In this document: in pieces, positions 1 through 7,158 of the stretch
Position numbering within the stretch: the first letter of the stretch is position 1
Layout: the number at the start of each line of letters is the position of its first letter
Assembly (NCBI GenBank): GCA_035762005.1
Contig: DASTQA010000025.1
Span: 1 to 34,507 of the forward strand
Length of the DNA stretch: 34,507 bases
Direction: 5' to 3'
Source of the DNA: JAIBJN01 sp035762005
GTDB lineage: Bacteria; Actinomycetota; Thermoleophilia; Gaiellales; Gaiellaceae
The notes under the pieces: generated by a model
What the model was told of the DNA's origin: nothing
The model's database searches: none
The model's input: only the letters and a program-made list of their open reading frames with translations
Made by a program: the position numbers and the translations under genes

Positions 1-674
1 CCGAGGCAGCGGAGCGCCGCCGCCGAGAGCACCGCCTGCCGCGCGCCGCCGATCCCGACCGCGATGTGGTCGTTCGTCCCCCGCACCGCGGCCGTGATGG
101 ACGCCGTGACGTCGCCGTCCTGGATGAGCTTGATCCGGCCGTCCGCCGCGCGGATCTCCTCGACGAGGTCGTGGTGGCGCGGCCGGTCGAGCACGATGGC
201 GGTGATGTCGTTGGGGCGGCGCCCGTACGCCTCCGCGAGGGCGCGGATGTTCTCGCCCACCGGTCGCAGGAGGTCGATCTTCCCGCGGCCGACGGGGCCG
301 ACGGCGATCTTGCGCATGTACATCTGCGGCAGCCGCGGGAACGAGCCCGACTCGCCCACGGCGATCATCGACATGGCGCCGTAGTCGCCGCGCGCGACGA
401 CGGCCCGGCCCTCGAGCGGGTCGACGGCGAGGTCGACCTCGTCGCCGCCGACGCCGACGACGTCGTCCATGGGGAGCACGTCGCCCTCCTCGTCCCCGCC
501 GACGACGATCCGGCCCGAGATGCCCATCTGCTCGAGCCCCTCGCGCATCGCCGTCGCGGCGGACTCCTCGGCGCCTTTGACGTCCCCCCGCCCGAGCCAG
601 CGGGCGCTCGCGAGCGCGGCGCGCTCCGTGACGGCCGCGTAGAGCTCGCAGCGGCAGAGACCCGGCTCGGTCAA
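1..674 (-). CDS. Divergent GlpX-like (class II FBPase family) protein, 3' end outside window
   Basis: About 224 N-terminal residues are visible and the frame stays open to base 1. The protein aligns along its length with class II fructose-1,6-bisphosphatase (GlpX): WLGRGD near residue 26, AVDPLEG near 83, an MYMRKI segment, an IQDGDV segment and a GIGGA segment. Several active-site positions differ from E. coli GlpX: Asp33 is Glu (E36), the metal ligand Glu57 is Gly (G60) and its GEGExDEAPML block is replaced, and Thr90 after DPLEG is Arg. Asp85 and Glu88 are kept. A canonical glpX lies at 22134-23126, so this copy probably acts on another phosphate ester or has lost activity. The start is TTG at 674, whose bases overlap the TGA of the upstream kinase gene (TTGA), giving translational coupling. 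It is the last visible gene of the cyclic diphosphoglycerate operon. Family assignment is firm; substrate is unknown. Confidence 0.85.
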   Translation of the reverse strand, partial: MTEPGLCRCELYAAVTERAALASARWLGRGDVKGAEESAATAMREGLEQMGISGRIVVGGDEEGDVLPMDDVVGVGGDEVDLAVDPLEGRAVVARGDYGAMSMIAVGESGSFPRLPQMYMRKIAVGPVGRGKIDLLRPVGENIRALAEAYGRRPNDITAIVLDRPRHHDLVEEIRAADGRIKLIQDGDVTASITAAVRGTNDHIAVGIGGARQAVLSAAALRCL

Positions 675-1588
675 GCGGGAGCCTGCTCGTGGGCCCGCTC
701 GACCTCGGCGAGCACGAGGTGGATGACCTCGTTGACGGCGTGCTCCATGCGGGTGTTCTCGATCACCGGCACGCCGTGCTTCTCGGCGCGCGCGACCAGG
801 TGCTCCTGGATCCGCCTGATCTCGGGCAGGGCGCGGAGGTACTTGTGCATCGGGCGCAGTCCCTCGGAGACGGCGTCCCGCGTCCAGAAGTGCCGCGCGT
901 GCTCGTCCTCGTCCTGGATGGCGAGGATGCACTGGACGGCGACGGCGCCGCCGTACGAGCGGGGAAGCGCGCCTGGCACGAGGTGGACGCCCTCGACGGC
1001 GAGCGAGTAGCCCTCCTCGAGCGCGCGCCCGATGACGGCCGTCACGCCCACGAGGACGTTCCGCGTCTGCTCCTTGAAGCCGGCGAGCGCCGCATCCTCC
1101 TCGTCGCCGTCCGAGCGGACCGCGGGCCCCGCCTCGAAGCTCGAGTAGTGGATGGAGGGCATGAACTTCTGCGAGAAGAAGGCGCGCATGGTCTGGCGGA
1201 CGATGTCCGTCGAGGTCACGCGCGTGATGCCGAGGCGGTGCGCGACCTCGGTCGCGACGGTCGACTTGCCGGTTCCGGTCGCGCCGCCGACGAGGAGGAC
1301 GAGCGGGAGGTCGAGCTCCCGGAGGGCCTGCAGGCGTCGCAGGAGGCGGACGGACTCCTCCCCCTCGTGCTCGGCGAGGACACCCGCCGCGACGTCGTAG
1401 AGGCGCTCCGGCGCCACGGCCGACTCCTCGCGCCCGCTCACGAGCACGCCCTCGATCAGGCGGGCGAGCTCGTAGGCGCGCTCGGGCTTGATGCCGGTGC
1501 CCATGAGCGTCTTCGCCATGAGCCCCTTCGAGTACGGGAGCGTGACGTCCTGCGAGACGGTCGCTTCGGGAGGCCGGCGGTCGCTCAC
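671..1588 (-). CDS. pgk2: 2-phosphoglycerate kinase
   Basis: A 305-residue protein, the usual size of archaeal 2-phosphoglycerate kinase, which phosphorylates 2-phosphoglycerate with ATP to 2,3-diphosphoglycerate. Residues about 1-90 form the ATP-cone-like N-terminal region (YSKGLMAKTLMGTGI near 19-33). The kinase domain starts with a Walker A loop GGATGTGKST at 101-110, followed by the TSTDIVRQTMR segment near 126 and a VEGVHLVPG segment. The start ATG (1588-1586) overlaps the TGA of the upstream cDPG synthetase gene as ATGA, and the stop overlaps the TTG of the glpX-like gene. The product of this enzyme is the substrate of the upstream gene's product, so the two form a two-step pathway. Classical 2PGK is known mainly from methanogens, so its presence in a bacterium of this type deserves note. 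Confidence 0.92.
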   Translation of the reverse strand: MSDRRPPEATVSQDVTLPYSKGLMAKTLMGTGIKPERAYELARLIEGVLVSGREESAVAPERLYDVAAGVLAEHEGEESVRLLRRLQALRELDLPLVLLVGGATGTGKSTVATEVAHRLGITRVTSTDIVRQTMRAFFSQKFMPSIHYSSFEAGPAVRSDGDEEDAALAGFKEQTRNVLVGVTAVIGRALEEGYSLAVEGVHLVPGALPRSYGGAVAVQCILAIQDEDEHARHFWTRDAVSEGLRPMHKYLRALPEIRRIQEHLVARAEKHGVPVIENTRMEHAVNEVIHLVLAEVERAHEQAPA

Positions 1589-2880
1589 GCAGCGACCCCC
1601 TCGGCGACGACCGCGTCCGCGAGCGCGAGCAGGAGCCCGTCGAGATCGCGCTCCCCGGCCAGCGGGAGAACCTCGTTGTCGGCGAAGACGAGCGGGATGC
1701 CCCGCTCGGCGGCCGCCTCGGCGACGACGTCGATCGCGGCGGCTTTGATCTCCACGAGGAAGAGCTCGGCCCGTCGCCCCTCCTCCGAGTCGAGCTCGAC
1801 CCCGAGCGCGGCGCGGTCGGCCAGCGAGCCGGAGACGAGGACGACCTCGGCCCCGTGCTCGTCCTCGAGATGCTGCCGCAGGCGCTCGTGGATCGCGCGC
1901 GGTGCGGTCGAGAAGAACGCCACCCGCCGGCCGGCGACCGCCTCGACGGGGCGAGGGCGCAGGACCGTGGCGACGACCGGCAGCTCGGGATCGACGTCGG
2001 CGATCGCCGCGCGCACCGCCTCCACGGCGGCCGCCGTCGCCAGCGGCTCCTCGCAGCCCGTCAGGACGACGAGGTCGCTGAGGAGGAGCCGGTAGGCGCC
2101 GAGGTAGCCCGCGACCACCTCCGGGTCCTGCTGCGCGCCGGCGACGAGGATGCGCCGCGCGGCCTCGACCGGCGGGAGCGCTGCCCCGCTCCCCTCGAGC
2201 AGCACGAGGTCGGGCCCGAGGGAGGCGGCCAGGCGCGCGGCCTCCTCGACGTTCGAGAAGAACGGGCGGCCCGCGAGGCCGCCGCCGCAGCGGCGCGCGC
2301 CGACGGTGACGACGCCCGCGAGCGCGGCGTCCTCGAGGTAGTCCGAGGCGGCGTGCTCGCCCGCCCGCGAGCGCGCCAGGAGGTCCTCCGTCGTGGGCGA
2401 GGCCTCGCTCACGACGGGCTCCGCCGGGCCTCCCCGCCCCATCGCGACGACGACGACCTCGCGCGACGCGGAGAGGAGCCGCGCCACGTGGCCGGCGACG
2501 GCCGTCTTCCCCACGCGCTTGCCCGAGCCGACGACCGCGAGCGCCGGCCGGTCGAGCGGGGCGAACGCGACCGGATCGAGCCTGAAGTCGGCCCCGAGGT
2601 AGGGCAGTCCCGCGGCGAGGACCTGCGACGCGAGCCGGAACCGCCGGCGCGGCCCGACGACCGGCTCGTCGGAGAGGTCGAGGACGACGTCGGCCTCGGC
2701 GGCGGCGAGCGCGGTCGCGAGGTCATCCAGGAGCGGGACGCCGTACTCGGCGTCACCGTCGCGGAGCTTCTCCGAGCCCCCGAGCAGGACGGCTCCGACG
2801 ACCTCGTAGGGGAGCGCGGCGAGCGCGTCCCGGACGACGTCCGGGTAGTGCTCGCCGTCGATGAGCGCGAGCGCCCTCAC
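1585..2880 (-). CDS. cpgS: Cyclic 2,3-diphosphoglycerate synthetase
   Basis: A 431-residue protein that should close 2,3-diphosphoglycerate to cyclic 2,3-diphosphoglycerate (cDPG) using ATP. Blocks matching the Methanothermus enzyme as I remember it: LIDGEHYP at 7-13, VLDLSDEPVV at 66-75, a P-loop GSGKRVGKTA at 118-127, VVAMGRGGPAEP near 144-155, then HAASD, ARRCGGG, LLEGSGAA and a late RPRPVEAV segment. The frame is open upstream, but the true start is the GTG at 2880. It overlaps the TGA of the phosphoesterase gene (GTGA) and begins exactly at the conserved IDGEHY block. The stop overlaps the 2PGK start. In methanogens cDPG stabilises proteins and stores phosphate; its role here is inferred. 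The enzyme identity is one of the strongest calls in the window. Confidence 0.93.
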   Translation of the reverse strand: MRALALIDGEHYPDVVRDALAALPYEVVGAVLLGGSEKLRDGDAEYGVPLLDDLATALAAAEADVVLDLSDEPVVGPRRRFRLASQVLAAGLPYLGADFRLDPVAFAPLDRPALAVVGSGKRVGKTAVAGHVARLLSASREVVVVAMGRGGPAEPVVSEASPTTEDLLARSRAGEHAASDYLEDAALAGVVTVGARRCGGGLAGRPFFSNVEEAARLAASLGPDLVLLEGSGAALPPVEAARRILVAGAQQDPEVVAGYLGAYRLLLSDLVVLTGCEEPLATAAAVEAVRAAIADVDPELPVVATVLRPRPVEAVAGRRVAFFSTAPRAIHERLRQHLEDEHGAEVVLVSGSLADRAALGVELDSEEGRRAELFLVEIKAAAIDVVAEAAAERGIPLVFADNEVLPLAGERDLDGLLLALADAVVAEGVAA

Positions 2881-3662
2881 TGGCGGCCCGTCAGCTCCCC
2901 TTCGATCCGCGCCGTGTACTTCTCGAACTCGAGCGTGTCCACGGAGAACTGGATGATGCGCTCCTGGCCGTGGAAGGGGTACTTCCGCCAGACGTCGACG
3001 TGACGGTTCTCGATCTCGATCAGGTTGTAGCAGGGACGCGTCTTGCCCCTGAGCCGGAGCGAGGAGACCGTGCCCGCGTTGACGACGAAGAGGTTCTCCA
3101 GGCGCCAGGCGTACGGCACGTGCTTGTGGCCGGAGAGGACGAGGTTCACGCCGACGTGCTGGAGCAGCTCGAGCACGTCGCCGGCGTCGTAGACGATGTT
3201 GCGCTCGCGCCCGGTCCCCGGCACCGGGAGGAGATGGTGGTGGAGGACGAAGATGCGGAAGTCGGCCGGGGCGGCGAACGTCTCCTCGATCCAGGGGTAG
3301 TTGCCGCGGCCGATGACGCCGTGGTCCAAGTCCGGCTCCGACGAGTCGATGTAGACGATGGTGACGCCGTTCACGTGCACGACGCCCTTGCGCTCGCCGA
3401 AGATCTCCTCGAAGTGGATGTGGCCCACGTTGCGCGAGTCGTGGTTCCCCGGGATGACGACGACCTGCTCGCATTCGAGGCGATCGAAGTACGCCCTCGC
3501 CTCGGCGTACTCCTGCTGGAAGCCGAAGGTCGTCAGGTCGCCCGTGCAGACGACGAGGTCGGGCTCGAGCTCGTTGATCTCCATGATCGCCCGGTCGGCG
3601 AGGGCAGGCACGAAGTACGGCGAGCCGCAATGGAGATCCGAGAAGTGCGCGATGCGAAACAG
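2877..3662 (-). CDS. Metallophosphoesterase (calcineurin-like), first gene of the cDPG operon
   Basis: A 261-residue calcineurin-like phosphoesterase. All dimetal motifs are present: SDLH near residue 8, CTGDLTTFG, IPGNHDSR, HHHLLP and GHKH. The first standard start codon in frame (GTG 3611) would remove the SDLH motif. Upstream of it the frame contains no ATG, GTG or TTG before a stop. The best start is CTG at 3662, 6 bases after a GGAAAGG ribosome-binding site and about 20 bases after the likely transcription start of a TACAAT -10 box (3695-3690). The protein is intracellular, with no signal peptide. It overlaps the cDPG synthetase start by 4 bases. Family relatives hydrolyse cyclic nucleotides and other phosphodiesters. 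From its position, a role in cDPG or diphosphoglycerate turnover is a reasonable but unproven inference. Confidence 0.85.
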   Translation of the reverse strand: MFRIAHFSDLHCGSPYFVPALADRAIMEINELEPDLVVCTGDLTTFGFQQEYAEARAYFDRLECEQVVVIPGNHDSRNVGHIHFEEIFGERKGVVHVNGVTIVYIDSSEPDLDHGVIGRGNYPWIEETFAAPADFRIFVLHHHLLPVPGTGRERNIVYDAGDVLELLQHVGVNLVLSGHKHVPYAWRLENLFVVNAGTVSSLRLRGKTRPCYNLIEIENRHVDVWRKYPFHGQERIIQFSVDTLEFEKYTARIEGELTGRQ

Positions 3663-3689
3663 CGGGAGCCTTTCCCGTCGGATTCCCGG

Positions 3690-3695
3690 ATTGTA
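3690..3695 (-). promoter_or_regulatory. -10 box of the cDPG operon
   Basis: TACAAT read on the minus strand, 27 bases before the proposed CTG start, leaving room for a short leader with a GGAAAGG ribosome-binding site. It is close to the sigma-70 consensus and supports the non-canonical CTG start. No convincing -35 box was found. Confidence 0.55.
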
Positions 3696-3720
3696 AGTGA
3701 GGGTCGTCCGGGGCGACTGC

Positions 3721-3726
3721 TACGTT
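3721..3726 (+). promoter_or_regulatory. -10 box, leaderless promoter
   Basis: TACGTT ends 9 bases before the ATG at 3736, so transcription should begin at or within a few bases of the start codon. It is divergent from the cDPG operon promoter about 25 bases away. Confidence 0.5.
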
Positions 3727-3735
3727 GGTGGTGGG

Positions 3736-4092
3736 ATGCGCCCAGAAAGCGGCGATTTCCAGGCTGATTCCGGGGCCCCCTTCGCCAACGAGGCGGAGGC
3801 GGAGTGCGCCCGGATGCTCGACTTCCACGGCATCCGTTGGGAGTACGAGCCCCACTCCTTCCCGCTCGAGCGCGACGCGAGCGGTCGGGTCCTCGAGGCC
3901 TTCACGCCGGACTTCTACCTCCCCGAGCAGGACCTCTACCTCGAGGTGACCGTCATGAAGCAGTCGCTCGTGACGCGCAAGAACCGCAAGATCCGCAAGT
4001 TCCGCGAGCGGTACCCGGACATCAAGGTCAAACTCTTCACGCGGCGCGACTTCGAGCGCCTGGGCCAGAAATACGGCCTCAACCTCGTCTAG
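3736..4092 (+). CDS. Small PD-(D/E)XK-like protein
   Basis: A 118-residue soluble protein. After an N-terminal stretch with NEAEAECARMLDFHGI and WEYEP, it has FTPDFYLPEQDLYLEVTVMK, which resembles the PDF...(E/D)xK core of small nucleases such as the T7 endonuclease I/Vsr-like fold. A basic RKNRKIRKFRERYP helix follows, then a KVKLFTRRDF strand-helix typical of this fold. The last core position reads EVT rather than ExK, with a Lys three residues further on, so activity is uncertain. The start is ATG 3736, preceded by a leaderless-type -10 box. A GTG at 3697 would add unconserved residues and precede the promoter. It lies 16 bases before hpt, probably in the same transcript. Function is unproven. 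Confidence 0.7.
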   Translation: MRPESGDFQADSGAPFANEAEAECARMLDFHGIRWEYEPHSFPLERDASGRVLEAFTPDFYLPEQDLYLEVTVMKQSLVTRKNRKIRKFRERYPDIKVKLFTRRDFERLGQKYGLNLV

Positions 4093-4108
4093 GACGCAGG
4101 CCGGCGAC

Positions 4109-4669
4109 GTGACGGCGCCGGCCGAGGCACTCCCGGCGCCCGGGCCGGGCGAGGTCTACCTCTCGCGGGCCGAGATCGCCGGCCGGGTCGGGGAGCTCGG
4201 CGCGGAGATCGGGCGCGACTACGCCGCGCGCGACCTCGTGCTCGTCACCGTGCTCAAGGGGGCGTTCGTGTTCGCGGCCGACCTCGCGCGGGCGATCCCG
4301 ATCCCCCATGCCATGGACTTCCTCGTGCTCGCCGGCTACGGCGGCAGCCTCGGCGGCCGCTCGCACATCCGCCTGCTCAAGGATCTCGACCTCCCGATTC
4401 GCGGCCGGGACGTCCTCCTGCTCGAGAACGTCGTCGACACGGGCCTGACGCTCAACTACGTCGTCAAGACGCTCTCGCTCCGCGGCCCCAGGGACGTGGC
4501 CGTCTGCACGCTCCTCGACCGGCCGTACCGCCGGCTCGTGGACGACCTCCCGATGCGCTACGTCGGCTTCACCGTGCCCGATCGCTTCTTCGTCGGCTAC
4601 GGGTTCCACCTCCACGAGCACTACCGCGGCCTGCCCGACATCCACGTGAGCGAGGACGTGCCCGCGTAG
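4109..4669 (+). CDS. hpt: Hypoxanthine phosphoribosyltransferase
   Basis: A 186-residue purine-salvage enzyme that joins hypoxanthine (and usually guanine) to PRPP, giving IMP or GMP in the cytoplasm. Visible features are the LVLVTVLKGAFVFAADL segment, the PRPP-binding signature LLLENVVDTGLTL near residue 110, and the C-terminal RFFVGYGFHLHEHYRGLP segment that contacts the base. In the signature one acidic residue of the usual ED/DE pair is Asn (LEN instead of VED). Length is normal for the family. The start is GTG 4109, with a GGACGCAGG element upstream and 16 bases from the preceding gene. No other purine gene is nearby. Confidence 0.9.
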   Translation: MTAPAEALPAPGPGEVYLSRAEIAGRVGELGAEIGRDYAARDLVLVTVLKGAFVFAADLARAIPIPHAMDFLVLAGYGGSLGGRSHIRLLKDLDLPIRGRDVLLLENVVDTGLTLNYVVKTLSLRGPRDVAVCTLLDRPYRRLVDDLPMRYVGFTVPDRFFVGYGFHLHEHYRGLPDIHVSEDVPA

Positions 4670-4679
4670 CCGTTTCCGC

Positions 4680-4694
4680 CCCGGGTTTCCCGGG
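4680..4694 (+). terminator. Short hairpin after hpt
   Basis: CCCGGG-TTT-CCCGGG, an inverted repeat 10 bases after the hpt stop and just before the small membrane protein gene. There is no T-tract, so it may attenuate rather than end transcription. Confidence 0.35.
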
Positions 4695-4706
4695 CAGGGT
4701 CCCGCC

Positions 4707-4913
4707 ATGGACGAGGAGCGCGAGGTTCAGGACGACCCCGTCGTGCTCGAGGGCGAGGACGACGTGCCGCGCCAGCCCTCGCTCCCGCGCGACCCCTTCG
4801 TGCCCGAGCCGGGCCCGGGCCCCGGAGAGCGGCGGGCCTTCCGCGTCCTCGCCTGGGCCTGGGTGCCGATCCTCGTCCTGATCGCCCTCCTCCTCTGGGC
4901 GATCCTCGAGTAG
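4707..4913 (+). CDS. Small tail-anchored membrane protein
   Basis: A 68-residue protein with an acidic N-terminal half (DEEREVQDD, EGEDD), a proline/glycine linker near 33-40 and one hydrophobic segment at about 47-66 ending three residues before the C-terminus. That gives a cytoplasmic acidic tail with a C-terminal membrane anchor. The start is ATG 4707, with an AGGG element upstream. I do not recognise the family. Its position 37 bases after hpt, on the same strand and followed by a hairpin, supports a real gene, but evidence is limited to frame, composition and topology. Confidence 0.55.
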   Translation: MDEEREVQDDPVVLEGEDDVPRQPSLPRDPFVPEPGPGPGERRAFRVLAWAWVPILVLIALLLWAILE

Positions 4914-4935
4914 CCGGCGAGGCACCGGCTTCCAC

Positions 4936-4954
4936 CGCCCGGCGCTTTCGGGCG
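4936..4954. terminator. Hairpin between convergent genes
   Basis: CGCCCG-GCGCTTT-CGGGCG, a 6-base-pair stem between the plus-strand small membrane protein and the minus-strand M23 peptidase. It could serve both directions. No T-tract. Confidence 0.4.
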
Positions 4955-4995
4955 CTCGGCCGGATGCCGGCGGAGACGGAGGTGCGGCGGGCGGG

Positions 4996-6216
4996 CTAGA
5001 GGTAGCCCATCGGGTCGACGGCGCCGCCGTTGACCCGCACCTCGAAGTGGAGGTGGCAGCCGGTCGAGCTGCCCGTCGTCCCGACGGCGCCGATGGTCTG
5101 GCCCTGGCCGACGCCGCCCGAGGCGTAGATCGCCGACTGGTGCGCGTACGCCGTCGCGAGGCCGTTCCCGTGGTCGACGACGACGAGGTTCCCGTAGCCG
5201 CCCATCCAGCCCGAGAAGATGACCGTCCCGGCGGCGACCGCGCGGATGGGCGTCCCGCAGGGCGCCGAGATGTCGATGCCCTCGTGCATCCGCCCCCAGC
5301 GCCAGCCGAAGCCGCTCGTGACGACCCCGCTCACGGGCCAGATGAAGCCGCTCGAGGACGTGCCGTTCCCGCTCGAGCCGCCTCCGCCTCCGCCGCTGCT
5401 GCTGGCGCTGGCGGCCGCCTGGGCGGCCTGGATCTGCGCAGCGAGCTGCGCGCTCGCGGCCTGGAGCGCGTCGAGGTCCTCCTCGGCCTCGTGGCGGTGC
5501 TGGCGGGTGCTCGCGAGGAGGCCCTGGCGCTCGGCCCGGGCCGTCGCCATCGCCTGCTGCTGGGCGACGAGCGCCTCGCGGGCGGCGACCTGCTCGGCCG
5601 TCTTCACCTCGAGCGCGTCCGCCTCTTTCTCGACCTCGGCCTGCGTGGCCTGGGTCCGCTCGCGGGCGAGCCGCATCTCCGTCTTGAGGCGCGCGATCTC
5701 GACCGTGATCGCGCGGTCCTGCCGGCCGATGGAGTCGAAGTACTCGAGCTGGTCGATCAGGTCGCCGAGGCTCTGCACCTGCAGGAGGACGCCGAAGGAG
5801 TCCGTTTCCTCGCTCTGGTAGAGCTCGATCAGGCGCGTCTCCAGCTGCTGCTGGGCGAGGACGTACTGGCGTCGCAGGTGCTCGAGGTCTTGCGTCTGCC
5901 GCTCGATCCTGGCCTCGAGGAGGGCGAGGCGCGCCCGGTGCACCGCGAGTTCCGCCTCGAGCTGCGCGATCCGGGTCGTGAGGGCGCCGATGTCGCCGTC
6001 GAGGGCCTCGATCCGCTGGCCGGCTGCCTCGATCTCGCTCGTGAGCGCGCCCTCGCTCGCCTTGGCGGCCTCGATGTCCTCGCGGAGCCCCGACATCCGT
6101 CGGTTGACATCGGCCTGCCGATCGTAGAGCGACTGCGCGAGCCCGGACGGCACGCCGAGGACGAGGACGGCGCCGATGAGCGCGAGCGAGAGACGGATGA
6201 GGCGAGCGTCAACCAC
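4996..6216 (-). CDS. M23 family peptidoglycan endopeptidase with coiled coils (EnvC-like)
   Basis: A 406-residue exported protein. An N-terminal hydrophobic signal (about residues 6-28) is followed by two long coiled coils (about 30-120 and 150-255), a Ser/Gly-rich linker and a C-terminal LytM/M23 domain. That domain has the zinc motifs HEGID and HLHFEV and a Gly-rich SGFGWRWG entry segment. This layout matches EnvC/NlpD-type hydrolases or amidase activators acting on cell-wall peptides during division. Both zinc-binding motifs are intact, so it is probably catalytic. The start chosen is GTG 6216, directly before the signal peptide; a GTG at 6300 would add an arginine-rich extension. It follows the terminator of the ccm operon, so it is probably transcribed alone. 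Confidence 0.88.
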   Translation of the reverse strand: MVDARLIRLSLALIGAVLVLGVPSGLAQSLYDRQADVNRRMSGLREDIEAAKASEGALTSEIEAAGQRIEALDGDIGALTTRIAQLEAELAVHRARLALLEARIERQTQDLEHLRRQYVLAQQQLETRLIELYQSEETDSFGVLLQVQSLGDLIDQLEYFDSIGRQDRAITVEIARLKTEMRLARERTQATQAEVEKEADALEVKTAEQVAAREALVAQQQAMATARAERQGLLASTRQHRHEAEEDLDALQAASAQLAAQIQAAQAAASASSSGGGGGGSSGNGTSSSGFIWPVSGVVTSGFGWRWGRMHEGIDISAPCGTPIRAVAAGTVIFSGWMGGYGNLVVVDHGNGLATAYAHQSAIYASGGVGQGQTIGAVGTTGSSTGCHLHFEVRVNGGAVDPMGYL

Positions 6217-6303
6217 CGGAAACTGGATTCGGCGGGCGCGCGGGCGTCCCTGCGCCACCCGACCGGGGGGTCTTCGATCTCGAAGGCGGTGTTGTACCAC
6301 GTT

Positions 6304-6327
6304 CCCCGGCCGGCATGCCGACCGGGG
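6304..6327 (-). terminator. Hairpin ending the ccm operon
   Basis: An 11-base-pair stem with a 2-base tip (CCCCGGCCGGC/GCCGACCGGGG on the plus strand), starting 12 bases after the zinc-ribbon gene's stop. The single mismatch (C:A on plus) becomes a G:U wobble in the minus-strand transcript, so the structure fits an RNA read leftwards. No T-tract. Confidence 0.55.
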
Positions 6328-6339
6328 GGTGCGAGGAGA

Positions 6340-7158
6340 TCAGCCTCGGCGCGCCCTCGAGGCCCGGCGCCTCCGCGTCTGGGGCGTCGGGGGATGCCCC
6401 GGCGGAGGCGGCGGCTCACCGGGAGACGGCTCCGGCACGGTCGTGGGGCCGGGCTCGGGCACCGTCGTGGGGCCGGGCTCGGGGACGGGCGCGGGGCCGG
6501 GCGGCTCGCCCTCGTCCGGAGGCGGGTACGGCTCCGGCAGGCGGGGCGGCTCGGGCGGCGCCTCCACGCTCGGGGTGGGCGCGGACTGCGCCTGCACGCG
6601 GCGGACCCGCTCCCGCATCTGGGCGAGGAGGGCCTCGACCTCGGCCTCCTTCGCCTCGAGACGGCCGCTCACGTCGTCGAGATGCGCCCGCGCCGCCTGG
6701 ACGCCGGCACGGTCACGGACGTAGCCCGCGCGGCCGAGCGCGAGGAACCCGCGGCTCCGCTCGGCCTGGAGCTCGGCCAGCTCGCGCCGGAGGCGGAAGA
6801 GGTCGATCTGGCCGCGGGAGCGCGCGCTCACGAGGTTGCGCTGCGCGGCGATGCGCGAGCGGACGTTGCCCACGACCGCGCGGCCCGCTCGGCGCTCGGC
6901 CTCGTGCTGGACGAGGAGGACGCCGGCGGCGAGCAGCAGGAGCAGGATGCCGAAGACCCACACCTGGGCGGCGAGGAGGACGATGCCCGCTCCCCCGAGG
7001 AGCACGGCGGCGGCGAGACCCCACTCCCGCGGCCAGAGCCGGCGCATCGCAACGGACTCGTCCGCGCGCGCCTCGACGAGCGGTCGCCCGCACTCGGGGC
7101 AGAACCTGCTCTGGGCCGGCACGCTCGAGTGGCAGTTGGCGCACTCAACCGTGGACAT
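6340..7158 (-). CDS. Zinc-ribbon membrane protein with coiled coil and proline-rich tail
   Basis: A 272-residue protein with a modular layout. A zinc ribbon (CANC...CPEC, residues 6-24) comes first, then two adjacent hydrophobic segments (about 46-82), a coiled coil (about 98-185), and a tail of about 80 residues dominated by Pro, Glu and Gly with PEPGPTTV repeats and a basic C-terminus. The start ATG 7158 lies inside the end of the ccmI-like gene (14-base overlap), so it is translationally linked to cytochrome c maturation genes, but nothing in its sequence shows a role in that pathway. The zinc ribbon resembles the treble-clef-like N-termini of many bacterial membrane proteins of unknown function. 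Confidence 0.75.
   Translation of the reverse strand: MSTVECANCHSSVPAQSRFCPECGRPLVEARADESVAMRRLWPREWGLAAAVLLGGAGIVLLAAQVWVFGILLLLLAAGVLLVQHEAERRAGRAVVGNVRSRIAAQRNLVSARSRGQIDLFRLRRELAELQAERSRGFLALGRAGYVRDRAGVQAARAHLDDVSGRLEAKEAEVEALLAQMRERVRRVQAQSAPTPSVEAPPEPPRLPEPYPPPDEGEPPGPAPVPEPGPTTVPEPGPTTVPEPSPGEPPPPPGHPPTPQTRRRRASRARRG
6436..6483 (-). repeat. 24-base tandem repeat coding PEPGPTTV
   Basis: Two near-identical 24-base units in direct tandem (one base differs), followed by a decayed third. They encode the PEPGPTTV repeats in the tail of the zinc-ribbon protein. The period is a multiple of three, so copy-number change would keep the frame. Confidence 0.7.

Noticed and set aside
2881..3855. 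Extension of the cDPG synthetase frame upstream to 3855 as a 756-residue fusion protein
   Set aside because: The upstream part is the out-of-frame shadow of the phosphoesterase gene, is Arg/Pro-rich, and the conserved synthetase begins exactly at GTG 2880 overlapping the phosphoesterase stop.
6217..6303. Possible cyclic di-AMP (ydaO/yuaA) riboswitch before the M23 peptidase, as seen for cell-wall hydrolases in other actinobacteria
   Set aside because: The leader is under about 90 bases and I could not place the conserved riboswitch core; a covariance-model search would settle it.
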